Positions 12,200 through 23,765 of a stretch of 64,000 bases of DNA are shown piece after piece. The position numbers were made by a program, and so were the translations under genes. The stretch comes from Plasmodiophora brassicae (lineage: Eukaryota > Endomyxa: Phytomyxea > Phytomyxea > Plasmodiophorida), in assembly GCA_036867785.1 (NCBI GenBank), contig CP145426.1, positions 62,001 to 126,000 on the forward strand, in the 5' to 3' direction. Within the stretch, counting starts at the first letter, position 1. Every line of letters begins with the position of its first letter. The notes under the pieces were generated by a model. The model was not told where the DNA came from, ran no database searches, and saw nothing but the letters and a program-made list of their open reading frames with translations.

Positions 12200-13444
12200 A
12201 TGTCCGTTTTCGGGGCCGCAGTTTCTTTAAGGACCCCCTTTCGTGATCCCGCGCTGGAAGGACGCCTCCTGGCCACTGGCCATTGGTGAGGACGTCGCCG
12301 AAGATGCTGTCGCCCCGGGTTGTTGTCGCCATATGTCTTTGCTGCACGTTGCAGGTACCGACATGCCCATGCGGTCCATCACGGCTTTTACAGCACTGAC
12401 GCCCTAACGCCCCAGGCCTCCCTTACCAATATCAGTAGGGGTATCCAAGAGGTCCATAATCTGATGACACAGTCTTCATCGTCCCCGCGGGATTTCACCG
12501 AAGTCGACCGCCGGAAGCTCTCCGACATTGAGCACCAGCTCCAAAGCGAATTGCAAGACGCGCGGCATCTCGCTGCGGAAGACGTGAAGCAACTGCCACC
12601 TATTGCATCGCATCTGGCCATGATCAATGCATTGCGAGCCGGTTGGGCGATGCTTCACTTTAATATCGCGTCCTGACATTGTCATTCAGGTGTCGGCAAT
12701 ATGACTCAAATGGTCGAAACGGTATGTGAGGCTGCCGTCGTCCACTGCGATGCACTCGATGGGAACGGCCTGTTCAAGCTGACATTCGCCGCCGGCTCAT
12801 TGTCGCCATGCCCTTCGCACCTAGTCGAAACGTTCGCGTGGGCATACTCCCGTTTGTCGGGGCAGAACGGCAAGGCCCTGTCCGACATGGTTCTAGTCAT
12901 GGCGAAATGCAACGTCCGCAATAGGCCTCTACTTGGACGCTATGCCAGGTCGATCGTTGAACAGGATCATAGTCTCACGTCGTACGACGTTACAAACGTG
13001 GTCGACGCCCTCGCCAAGTTACGCTTCGCCGACATCGAGCTGTTTCTTCAGCTGTCGCAACGTGCCATCGGCATCATGGACACGTTCAGTGCCCGCGATG
13101 TGGCTCGAGTCGCTGGGGCGTTCGCCACTGTGGACATTTTCAGTTTCGAGCTCCTCCATCAAGTGTCGCATCGTGCAATCCAAGTCATGGATGACATGGC
13201 GGCGTGGGATATCGCCAAACTGGCCCGGGCATTCGCAACGTTTAATATCGCCGACCACGACCTGTTTCAGCATCTGTTGGATCGGGCTGCGGCCATCGCC
13301 GACACATTCAAACCGCACGACATCGCCGAAATGAAGTGGGCGCTTGACACGTTGCATATCAGTGTCACCGGCTGTGGCCTGTTCCTTGATCTTCTGTCGG
13401 GTCGTGGAGCACCCCGCGGTGATGTATTTGACAAGCGCCCATGA
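12200..13444 (+). CDS. Mitochondrial 37-residue helical-repeat (HPR/OPR-type) protein
   Basis: Probable organellar RNA-binding protein. Three exons: 12200-12285, 12355-12641, 12690-13444, introns 69 and 48 bp, joining in frame to 375 residues. The N-terminus is a classic mitochondrial presequence (Arg/Ser/His rich, few acids), ending with a likely cleavage context at GFYST. From about residue 180 there are tandem 37-residue repeats, e.g. SLTSYDVTNVVDALAKL, TFSARDVARVAGAFATV and MAAWDIAKLARAFATFN, each followed by D-x-E/D-L-F/L and a second helix. This spacing matches heptatricopeptide/octotricopeptide repeats, which bind organelle transcripts or rRNA in several protist groups. No C-terminal RAP domain is seen. 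The precise RNA target cannot be inferred. Confidence 0.65.
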
Positions 13445-13870
13445 AGCGCAATACGAATCCGGCGGGTCTGACCCCGCCTTCCCCTGAATACAATCGCGTT
13501 TCGGTTTCCAACAGTTTACAAACCGGGCTGCCGGGGCTGGTCGGACTATCAGTCGGGAACCTCTGAAACCCTGGTGCTTGGACCGAATTACGTCTCTGTT
13601 CACCAGTACCTTGTGGGGCTTGCTGTGCGGTTTGATCCGCAGCAGCGTCAAGCAATATGGGACGCAGGTGACCCCAACGCAGATCAGATCAGCGTCCGCT
13701 GCTGCTAGCTGCAGCCCGCCCAGTGGGAACGCGCGGCACGAACGCACGGGCTGCTCCAGAGGACCAGATCGGCCGCATGCCGCGCACTTTGTCGCCGCCC
13801 CCTGGCAGTGGCACGGCTCACACGCAGGCCCGCATTTTGGTCGACCGCCAATCTCTGATCGAGAGGACTC
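13445..13870. other. Intergenic, one unassigned open stretch
   Basis: About 230 bases (13476-13707) stay open on the plus strand and read protein-like (PTVYKPGCRGWSDYQ, YLVGLAVRFDPQQRQAIWD), but there is no start codon and no recognisable family. It may be an exon of a short gene or a relic. The rest should contain the promoter of the gene at 13871. Confidence 0.3.
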
Positions 13871-15135
13871 ATGTCAATGACGGCCGGTCGCTGCCTGATG
13901 TTCCTCATCATCATGCTCGCCGCCCTGACTGACGCTGGCGCTGTGTCCGTCTTCAGGCTGCGCTCCGGCGACGGCGTCGACCATCTCGTCAATGCGTCGC
14001 GCGCGGTCGCCCACTCGCCGGTATTGAAATACCTGGCCGACGATGTCGGCCAAGTCGACGGCATTCCCATCGCAATGGTTGCCAGCGCCGAGCTGGGCCG
14101 TATTGTACATTTCATCAACGCCATACGCGTCGATGAGGTCCCTTCGTCTCAATATTAATGTTGATGCTGGCCGCATGCCGCTGACGTGGGGGTGTTCATC
14201 AGGTCGACCGAGCCATCCAATGGTGTGAGGAGACCCTCTGCACAACGAGTATGGACGAACTGTATCGGTTGCTGAGTGCCGCTGACTTCCTCAACCTGCG
14301 TCTGATGACGATCGCCATGGCGTCTGCGGAGTGCACCTGGGGCAGTATCTCTGCCATGGAGAACCTATTGACGGATGATACGCTTCCGCTTATCATGGGC
14401 GTCGCGCGGTTGAGCCAGATCGCTGCCACGAACGAGCAGGATGCGATTGTCAGCCAGGTTCGGCATGCTCTGGTCGGCCAAGGGAACATCTCCGTCGTCA
14501 ATGTCGCACACTGGAACCCGTCAAGGCCGCTGATGAACGTCGCCGCGCGCCATGGTGAGACGCGCATCATCGAGACGCTGCTGATGACGCCAGGGATTGA
14601 CGTGAACGTGGCCGATCAAGACCAGGCGACACCGCTGTACGAGGCGGCCATTCATGGATATGCCGACATCGTTGAGTTGCTGCTCAACGCGCCTGGGATC
14701 GACCCCAACGCTCCTGACAGATACGGCGTGACACCGTTGTACGCTGTCGTACTCGTTGCCACGGGCGGCGTCGACACTATCGCACTGCTGGATGATGCCG
14801 ATGTGACAGACGGCTACGTCGTCCCAGGACCTGACGCGGCTGCGCTCGACGGGATTACCCGGGTCGTCAAGTTGCTGCTTGGCGCACCCGGGATCGACGT
14901 CAATGCGCCTGACGCGTTCGGCATGACGCCCCTGCACGTTGCTGCTGAGGCGGGGTCTGCGTTTGTCGTCGAACTCCTGCTCCAGGCGCCAGGCATCGAT
15001 GTCCACGTTCGTGACAGTTTTGGGATGACGGCCTTACAGCGAGCTGCGGATCTCGGCCGAGGAGGTCACGTCGTCCCGCTGCTTTTGAGCGTCACCGGGA
15101 ACGCCACCGGGATCGACGTCAACGCGCTTCGCTGA
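13871..15135 (+). CDS. Secreted Skp1-like/ankyrin-repeat fusion protein, complete
   Basis: Two exons, 13871-14137 and 14203-15135, intron 65 bp, 399 residues. Residues 1-24 form a signal peptide (hydrophobic LMFLIIMLAALTDAGA). Residues 25-89 match the POZ fold of Skp1: VFRLRSGDGVDHLVNASRAV, HSPVLKYLADD, then IPIAMVASAELGRIVHFIN (Skp1: beta strand, S-D-G turn, IPL, helix ending VIQW). Exon 2 opens with VDRAIQWCEETL and MDELYRLLSAADFLNL, the FELILAANYLDI helix of Skp1. From about residue 193 ankyrin repeats follow (ATPLYEAAIHGYADIVELLL, MTPLHVAAEAGSAFVVELLL; turns GIDVNA). Skp1 binds cullin-1 through the POZ part; its F-box-binding C-terminus is absent. Inference: a secreted adaptor that offers ankyrin-bound targets to a ubiquitin ligase. 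The donor site could be shifted by 9 bases (GTCGAT versus GTCCCT). Confidence 0.8.
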
Positions 15136-15447
15136 TCCGGACTCCGCAGGCTCAAGGCCAATGGCAATACACGATTCGAGGAGCCCACACACAAGCCGTT
15201 TCCGTCTGCATATCCGGCAGCGCCGTCGGAAACGAACAGAGTGGCGCGCGACCGTGCGCTTCCAGCATGATGAATCAGCAGGCTCGGGCAGGCGCGTCTG
15301 GTTCGAGCCAGGGCGAAGCCGGCGTCAGTTACAGCGCAGCGTCAGTTGAAAAGTTGTTTTCTGTTTTTGCTTTTTACGGAATCGGTATTGGGGGTTCCCG
15401 CAGACCGCCGCTGAGTTCGTTCGCGCGGGCGGTGTTTGGAGCGCAGG
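15136..15447. other. Intergenic between Skp1-ankyrin gene and NUF2
   Basis: No gene seen. A CCGGACTCCGC string at 15137-15147 resembles the core of the element found upstream of RPS8, GRWD1 and ABCF, but it is 300 bases from the NUF2 start and lacks the rest. A T-rich tract (15352-15380) lies nearer NUF2. Confidence 0.4.
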
Positions 15448-17025
15448 ATGACGGCGCCGTTCTATTCGTTCCCGGTGCTGCCCGTGTCCGAGGTCGTCAC
15501 CTTCCTGGGCAACCTGCCGCAGCCGCAGCCGCCGCTGACGTCCACCGACATCACCGAGCCGACGCCGGCCACCGTTCAGCTGATCTACTTCCAGTTCGTC
15601 GAGATGCTGATGGGCGTCGTCCCCGATGAGCTGCATGTCCGCCCGGATGACGAAGGCCCATACCCGCAGCTGCACGAACAGTCGGTCCCGCAGTCCATGA
15701 TGATTAAGGTCAGTCGTGCGTTGCTCTCCTGTTGAATCGGTATCGGTTCATCCTGCTGTTCAGTACCTGACCTCGCTAATGAACGTCGTCGGCGTGCGGG
15801 ATTTCTCCTGGCGGGATCTCGTCTTCCCCGATAAGAAGAGGACGATCCGCAACATCTCCGCCATTATCAACTTCGCAAAGTTCAGACAGGACCGCATGGA
15901 AACGTTCCAGGAGTTCTTGGAGAAGACCGAACAGGTATGGTACCGCCCCTGAACGCGTTGTCTTGGCGATGGCTGAAGCCACCCGTCCACGTAGCTCACG
16001 AATGAAGTCACGCGAGTCAGTGACGAAGTGGAGACGGTGCGCGCCCAGCGGGACGAACTTCGCCGGGAGAAGGACGAGCAGGCGCCGAAGCTGGCGGCCT
16101 GCGTGTCGGAGATCGACGACATGTCCGACCGGCTGTCGTCGCTGCAGAAACTGACGTCCGACCTGCGGGCGGAAATTCGTGACGATAAGGAGCAGTGTGC
16201 GTCCTTGACGGACGCTGTCGAAAGCGAGAAGTTCAAGGTCGTCCACATTCGCTCCGAAGTCGATCGTATCTCGACGCAGATCGTTCGCTCCCCGGCAAGG
16301 TACCACGGGGTCATGTTCTCCCGGCCCCCACGTTCTTACCGTCGCAAGCTAGGCTGAAACGCTCGCTGGCGACGCTGGGCGAGAACGTGGAATCTGAGAA
16401 ACGCGAGATCGAATCTGCCATGAAACGCCTGCGGGAGTTGGAGGAACGGCTGGCGGCCATCCAGAAGTCAGACGGGAGAATCGGCAAACGCGTACGTTAC
16501 ATCGTGACCTATCTGTTCAGTATGCTTTGTACACTGAGCACTATACAGGTTGCAGAGATAAAGGAGATCAATGACATGCTGGCGCAATGTAAATCAGCCG
16601 ACAAGGAGGCGAAGGAGTTGGCGAAAACGATCGCCGTCAACGAGGAGCACATCAACGAGAGCGTCCGCGAGGAACGCTTCGTCAGAGAGCAGGTCGCCAA
16701 AGCCACCGACCGCCTCATGCGCCTCCAGTCGCAATTCGAGAAGAAACGCTGCGAGGCGGACCTGACCCTGAAGGAGGTCGAAGCGGAACGCGCCGCAATG
16801 ATGGACCAGATTGGACAGCAACGGAAACAGGCGCACGAGAACGCGATGGAGACCGACGAGCGACGCCGAGAGATCAACGCGGTCGCTGCTGCCCATCGCG
16901 AATCCATGGAGTCCCTGCGGCAGAAGTACGACCAGTTGGCGTCGCAGGTCGCCTGCTACCATCAACGCCTCCTGGACGTGATGGGCGACGCCACCCATGT
17001 ACACACCACCACCCGGGATGAATGA
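15448..17025 (+). CDS. NUF2: Kinetochore protein Nuf2
   Basis: Ndc80-complex subunit that couples kinetochores to microtubules. Five exons: 15448-15708, 15764-15934, 15995-16299, 16353-16491, 16549-17025; introns 53-60 bp, GT-AG; 450 residues, near the usual 450-470. The N-terminal calponin-homology domain shows SFPVLPVSEVVTFLGN, QLIYFQFVEMLMGVVPDEL, YPQLHEQS, FSWRDLVFPDKKRT and ISAIINFAKFRQDRMETFQ, aligned with Nuf2 from yeast to human. The rest is coiled coil, including STQIVRSPARLKRSL, the conserved IV-x-SP-x-x-LK loop motif of Nuf2. The third exon acceptor at 15994 was chosen because the later AG would bring an immediate stop. Confidence 0.92.
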
Positions 17026-17348
17026 CGAATTCGTCGACCCGATTTCTCTTTATGAAGCAGTTCGTTCCGTATGCTGTCAGGCGCCTGCTGTCCGACAACG
17101 ACCGACCAGGGTCGGATTCGTTAAAGTGGGGCCAGTCCTGTAGCAGTCCGTATGACCTGCAGGCGCGGCATCCGGTTACAGCTGGGGACTGGTCCAGTGT
17201 CCCTCGTTTTTGAATCCGGCGGCACAGTGGGCGGTTTGGGGTAGGACGATAGATAGGTAGTTCGTCCGCCGGAGATTGGGTCATTTGTGATCATCGGTGG
17301 CTCTCGGGGACCACGAGGGATCCTGCGGCTGCGCGCACTGCGATCGGG
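17026..17348. other. Intergenic between NUF2 and the cohesin-loader gene
   Basis: No gene seen. Short open frames only; presumed NUF2 3' flank and the promoter of the gene starting near 17349. Confidence 0.45.
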
Positions 17349-20300
17349 ATGCCGGGTGCCGGGGTGCCCGCCTGCGAACCGATCGACGTCGCACTGGAGA
17401 TGATGTCAGCGGCGCCGCTGCCGATCGCACAGGCGGTTCCGATGCCGACGGCGCCGTTCCCGGGCGCGCTACCTACATCGTCGTCGTGTCTCGTAGACAC
17501 GGCGGCCATGGAAGCGTTACTGGCATCCACGCCCATCCAGTACTGCTTGGCATCGACGTTGCCGGTTCGCGAGGGTTACTCAGCTGGCTGCTAGGGATCG
17601 TTCGTCTACGGATGTCATCAAGGACCCTTGCGTGAAGTTGGGACCCGGTGCCCTGCGTGTCGTCGAGGCGTATCGCGAGCAGCTGTCATCAACCGGCGGT
17701 GGGCAACCGCATCCCCCCAGCTCGCCGGTACCGCGAACGCCAAAGTCAAAGTCGAGGTCGCGGCGGTCGACTTTAAGCTCAGCGAGGGTCACGCCACCCG
17801 CCGTTGTCAATCTGGCTGACTACGTCGAGGCGTTCGTGACGAAGATGATGGGTGTGCGCCCCCAGGACATTCCCCTCGGCTCCCGTATGTCGACCTTCAG
17901 TTGTGCGCTCGGTCCCAAGGTCTCACATCGATTGTAGAATCGGGCAAGTTCTCCTTGAGTGCGCTCTGCTGGTTGACCCTGTTGAGCCATGCGAGGAGGG
18001 ACCAGACCGTATCAGAGCTGCCCGTCTCCGTCGTTTCTGATCTGTTCTCGTTGATCGTCAGCCAGATTGACGCATCCATCGACGTTTCTGTTCACGATGT
18101 CAACCCGACGACCAAAGCGGCCGTACGTCTGCCTATGGTTGCTTACGCGGACATGGGATGACGTTGTTCCAGGCCATGGAGAACCTTCAGAAAGCCATCG
18201 CCGCCAGCTCCGTTGCGCTCGGTACCTTGCACTGTCGCGTCCCTAATTTGTCGTCTCCTTACTACATCTCCACATAGTGGTTATGAGTGCGCCAGGCGTC
18301 AACCGCGCCCTTGTTGTGGAGGAGATCGTCGAGAAGACGGTCCGCATGCTGAAGGTTCACCTCTCGCGAACGGTTGCCCCCATATTCGACAAGACACGAA
18401 GAGTGCAGAACGGAGGGCCTCCTGAATCCTACTGGGCCGAATCCAGTGGCGCATTTGGCGCCCTTTGTCGTAACGTTTGCTCTCTGTTTGAAAGGCTCTT
18501 TGAATTCCTGAAGTCTGAACCGGCGAGCGATGCAATCGTCGTGTCCCTTGTGTCGGCGTACTTCTCACTACCGCAGAGTGCTACCGAACTACAGCTGGCC
18601 GGCATTAACCTCGTCGAGGTTGCCTTTCTGCGCAATCCCACTGTGAGGGACACGATAATCGAAGAGGTTTCGTCAGCGTCTGTGTTGCGCATGGGCGTTG
18701 CTGAACACCGATGGTTGCAGGTTGCAGGCAGGATCGCAGGCACTGAACGGTCGGAGCGCCGGCGTGTTTATCGGGTTGGGGACTCGGGATCCATCCAGGC
18801 AATGGTCGCTCTTGGAATGCTGGTCGTGCAAGATCTGGCATTACTATGTGTCAATCGTGCACAAAGCGGCAATGGTTTTGAGGAATGCGTGATGGCACCT
18901 CTGGCATTGAGCGATAAGTTCTGCCGTACCCTTGTTGTCCTTATTGTCAACCAGGCATTCCGCCCGGGGATGTCGGTGTTGGACTCACGAAACGTGGTCC
19001 ATGATTTCGTCGACGATATCCTGAAGTGCCTGTTTTCGCCGGAATGGCCCGTCGCTCAGTACCTCCTGCACAACGTGTTACATGTCATGCGGAACTTTCT
19101 TCTTAACTCGAACGTAAGGGACGAAATAATATGCCCTTGGCCTGCCTCGGTCCTGACGCGTTGCTGGCATAGTATCCCAGTGCGAAACGGATCGTTGCTA
19201 TCGAATTGACGGGATACGTACTTTCGCATCTCCAGCCGCAGATAGCCAGTGTCAATGCGGACTCGCAAATCATTCGTCAACGGGTAACCGAATTCAATCC
19301 GGAGGGTACCATTTTAACCGATGCCACTGAGAAAATCGGTTGCGAATGTGGGCGCGGTCCCAATCCCAACGAATTAATGGTGAAGCAGACCGATGTGAAC
19401 CTGTGGACCTACGCATGCTAACTTGCGTCTGGTTCAGCTGGACTGTGACGAATGCCATCATTGGTTCCATGGATCGTGCGCCCAGGTTTCCTTCGACAGG
19501 ATGCCGCAGTCATGGATTTGTGAGCCCTGCTCTCTTCGAGTCTACGTCCAAGAACAACAGCTCACAATGGTATCAACTGGTGTGCCCGCGTCATTGGGTT
19601 TGTACTGATGAATGTCTTTCTTACCTTTAGAAGCGCGCCTTGTCAAAGGACAGCCCTTCATCGCACAATGAAGGGCCTGCCGGCGGCAATGTCTCTGACG
19701 ATGAAACCCACGACATGATACTTCCCCAGATATTGGTGAATTTCTTGACAAAGCACAGATCCCAATACCAAATGCTGGGCGCTCGACAGTATGCTCTTGC
19801 GGACTGGGCTCGGCAGCTGAGAGAGGCGTCAAGCGGAAAGGTTCGTTGGCAACGTCTCGTCCTACTTTCTTGATGTTCAGTTCTTTAACAGGAACTCGAT
19901 GTATTCAATTTGCAATGGGATCCGAACAATCTACCGCCCGCTCTTCGTCTATGGGGTGAGGATTCCGGGACAACAACACGCGACAAGCTACGGCGCATTG
20001 CTCGAGTGATGTCAAGGAGTAGCGGCCTTCTTAAAGACCAGGAAAACTTCGTCAAGGCAGGTCTTCTTAGTCTTGTTACCACGTTCAGCCTCTAACGTGC
20101 CGTATCCCGAAATCTTAGGCTGTCATCAACTGCTCCCACGAAAAGCAACCGTCAATGCGTTCGCGTGTCGTTAAGGTACATATGCCCATCGATATTAACT
20201 CGTGTCGTCAGGCTGAGTGCTTCCAGGCCATGTGCTCCATCGTTGATACCGACGCCGCTCTACTTGAACACGATTTCGTGCTTCATTCTATACAGGATGC

Positions 20301-23300
20301 TGTGCAGGTAGTTCGTCGTCATGTGGGACGTGCGGGCGGCGCGCATTGATTGTGTGCAATTACGCAGGACGTATCCACGTCAGTTCGCGAGGCTGCTGTC
20401 GAACTTCTTGGGAAGAAAGTGCTCGCTCGATCGTCCCTCTCCGAAAAATACTATGAGATCATTGCAGCTCGACTTCGCGATAAGGGTCTTAGCGTTCGAA
20501 AACGATGGTATGGGCGGTTGAGCCACGTCGTGGTCTCCCCAATCTAACTCAGGCTGGGGCAGTGTCAAGATACTTCGCGATATCTGCCTCCTCATGCCAA
20601 GTCACTCGATGTATGTAAAGATTTGCACTATGCTCATCTCGAGGTCGCGAGACGAACCGTCCATCCGCTCTCTTGTGATCCAGTCGTTTCGACAAATGTG
20701 GTTCGAAAGCTTTCTTCGCCAGCAATCTCGCATCGCAGGTATTGGATTCGATACCTTCTCATCGGGCTCTTTAGCTAATTCGCTAGTTGCAGTCGCTTCC
20801 ATTGCTAGCGGGGACGGGCTGCATCAATTTGCAGATGAGTTCCGCATGGTTTCCAAGCACATTGTACGTGGTACTGTATCCGTCGTGCACAAATGGATAT
20901 TGTAACCGCTCTGCAGGTTGATGTGGTTGGTCAGCTTCCAGCAACGGATTGGCTGGTGGACCTGATATCGTCGTTGTCTGCTACGCCAGCCGATGGCGCC
21001 GCCTCCGGTGGCCCAGTATTCGACGTCTGTATAGATCTCTGCAGCTGCATTGTTCAGGTGCGCGTATGTCATGTGGTATCAAATCGCGCACTGACTTCGG
21101 GAACGCGCAGCAATTGATTTCTGAGCAAGCCGAGGAGCGCACCTACTATGCCCGCATCCGAACTCTGCACGTCTTCTGCTCAGCTTGTCCGACGTTCCTC
21201 GCGAAACATGCCAGCATTCTTCTTCCGTTGATCAAGGTAGACAATATAGGTACGCCATTCCGCGGGCATTGTTCATCGCACGACGTGCGCTCACTGACAC
21301 GTCTGTAGCTCATGGCGAAGAACAGCAAGGGCTGAGCTTGCTCTGCGAGATCATGTTCATGTGCTTGGTCATTACCGAGTCTCCTCGGATCGCGTTTCTA
21401 GAGAAACTGGTTCGCGACCTGCGCACTCTCATTCTGCAGCAGGGGACAGCGGTGCTTCGAACAGCTATACCGTGTCTATGTGCTGCGTCGAGAAAGGCAG
21501 GCCTGATCTCGTGAACGCTATCGCTGATAGGTATCTCACACAGCATGTTCAGACGGATGTTCCAGGACTGGTCGCAGTGCCTCGCCAGCTGTTGATGTCA
21601 TTTTGCCAGTATCTTCGGCAGAATGCCTCGGGTGCTGCAAGCCACGAGGCGCGCGTCAAACGATCCCTGCTCCGGTCTTTGTTCTCGATCGGCCTTCTTG
21701 TTCGCTACTTCGATTTCGATGAAGGCACCGGGGCACATGCCACGTCGGAAAGCGCTGTTGACGTATACCGTTCATACCTTCACCACGTTGACGAAGGCAA
21801 GTGCTGCTATGGCGCCTTGTTTTCGCCTTGCTGACATGCTCGTGTAGTTATTCGCCGCGTTGCACTACAAGGCCTGGTGTTTGTGTATAGCCGGCTTCCT
21901 GCTCTCATGCTCTCCACGTCGTCTGAGCTTCGCGCCGCCGTTGCCTCACCTACCCCATCTGTCAAGGCGCAGGCTTTGCAGAGTCTTGCAGACTTCCTCC
22001 AGAATGAAGACGACCTCGTCCAGGTTCGTTTGGAACGAGTGCGATGCCTTGACATTCCCGTGCGAGTCTAACTGTGTGCACCTATAGTATCTTCAGGACT
22101 CCAACAAAACGTCTCGCCCTTCTGCTCGTGATTCCGCTCCAGGCTGTAACGGTGCCGACGACTTGACGGCGGAAGACCAGCAGCGGAGACGCCAGTCGGG
22201 CCTGCTCTCGCTTGCTTCGCTTCTACGCTGTGCAAATGAATCCGAATCGGGTGTCATATCGGGTGTCATGAACCAGCTGCTACCCGACTTGCTTGTGCTT
22301 GCCCTCTCCCCTTCACCAGAGGTATGTGCTCCGGCTGGTTGTGTGTGTGTGTCCACCTTTCATGGAACCGACCTTGCAGGTCCGTCATGGGTTCCTTTCC
22401 CTGTCGAGGCAGCTCCTGGCTCAGAGGATCTGCAACCCATCGTCGTGCGCAGCGCCTGTTATCGCGTTGTGCGGCGATACTCGAGGCGAACTTCGCGAGC
22501 TGGCTCTTGAGCAACTATCGTCTCTCTCGCGAGCCTACCCGTCCGTTATTCGACAGGGGTTTCTACCTGCCCTGCGACTGTTACATCGTTTGCACACTGC
22601 GCTGGCCCCGATGGCTGCCGATGAGATGACGACGTCTCTTGAAGGAGTGTCGCGATTCTATCGCCTTCTCTGCAAAGTACGTGCGCGTTCGCATTGTGTC
22701 GAACCCCCTTCATTGCGATGTTTCTCACCACGCGCTCGAAAAGGTTTCAACAGACACGTCATCGCTCCTCGCCGCTCTCGTTGACGTGTGCGATGTCGTC
22801 GCTCCGAACGACGATGGTGACGATGAGCAACGTCGAGTTGCTCTCCTGCCGGTCGCGTTCGTCGCGAGAATTCTGTCCTGCCTTCCGTACCGGAACGACG
22901 AGCCTCTCCACGCTATCTATCACCTGCAACGGCATATCGGTAGTATCAAGGCAACTGTTGTTCGCAATGGAGGCCGCTGACCTCCCCGTGATGGTCAGAG
23001 ATCGTCGGCGCCCCCGTCGATAGCGTCCTTCGCACCGCATTCAAGTACGAGCTGCTGCAGGAGAACGCGGGAGCCACGCCGGACCAGATCGGCCGGCTTG
23101 CCCGTTTCGTGGACGTCTGCGACGACCTGACGGTCTTGATCCGCCTCAAGCACTACCTGCAGACCAAGTTCAACGTGGCCAGCGCGAAGGTTGAAGAATG
23201 GAGCCCGCTCCACAGGTCGGCGATCGCGTGTTCGGCGACCGAAGTGCCGCCGTTCGATGTCGGATCCAGGACCAGCGACGCAGGCGACATCGAATCTCTC

Positions 23301-23667
23301 AAGGCCAGATATCTCTCCGTAAGCGGTGGGCCTTGCTTCGCCAAACCGCGTTCTGACCCCACAGGGTCCGCAGTTCAAAGCGTGTTTCGAGAACGACACG
23401 AGCGACGTCAGGTTGCAGTACGTGGCTGGGGGGAAACGACGGGCAAAGTCGTCGCCGGCACCGTCCAGGCATAATACGCCCAAGCGGCAGCAGGCCGACG
23501 CCGTCACCCCGCGTCGCAACCAGAGACGCGCCAGCGTCCAGGTCGCGTCCCTGCTCCGGGACACGGCCGGAGACGATCGGGACTCCAATAACGGCATCGG
23601 CGACGACGACGAGGAGTACACGCCTGTGCGGAAACGACCGCGGGCGTCGTTCCGCATTCCATCCTGA
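17349..23667 (+). CDS. NIPBL: Cohesin loader Scc2/NIPBL with a PHD finger
   Basis: Loads cohesin on chromosomes with Scc4/MAU2. Coding sequence is broken by at least ten short introns; not every boundary could be fixed, so the span is given rather than exons. In order: a Pro/Ala-rich N-terminus from the ATG at 17349, alpha-helical blocks (18277-19209), a PHD finger at about 19330-19535 (CECGRG, CDECHHWFHGSCA, WICEPC give the C4HC3 zinc ligands), then the HEAT core with STSVREAAVELLGKKVL near 20380-20430, KGLSVRKR, VKILRDICLLMPSH near 20560-20600 and DEPSIRSLVIQSFRQMWF, all diagnostic of Scc2. The C-terminus has ATPDQIGRLARFVDVCDDLT and a basic tail ending RKRPRASFRIPS. A PHD finger in Scc2 is known from plants and absent from animal NIPBL. 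The first intron (37 bp if read literally) is doubtful. Confidence 0.85.
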
Positions 23668-23765
23668 GTTCGCCGCTGTCTTCCCGGATTCTATTTCATA
23701 CACACGTGCACCCTATACCAGACGCATCATCGTCGACGGCCTGCGCCGTGCGTTGCTCCAGCGTT

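Noticed and set aside
15135-15150. CCGGACTCCGC as another promoter element copy
   Set aside because: Only the core matches, and it lies 300 bases from the next start codon.
23069-23140. ATPDQIGRLARFVDV block as a separate small gene
   Set aside because: It aligns with the C-terminal end of Scc2/NIPBL and follows its HEAT exons on the same strand.
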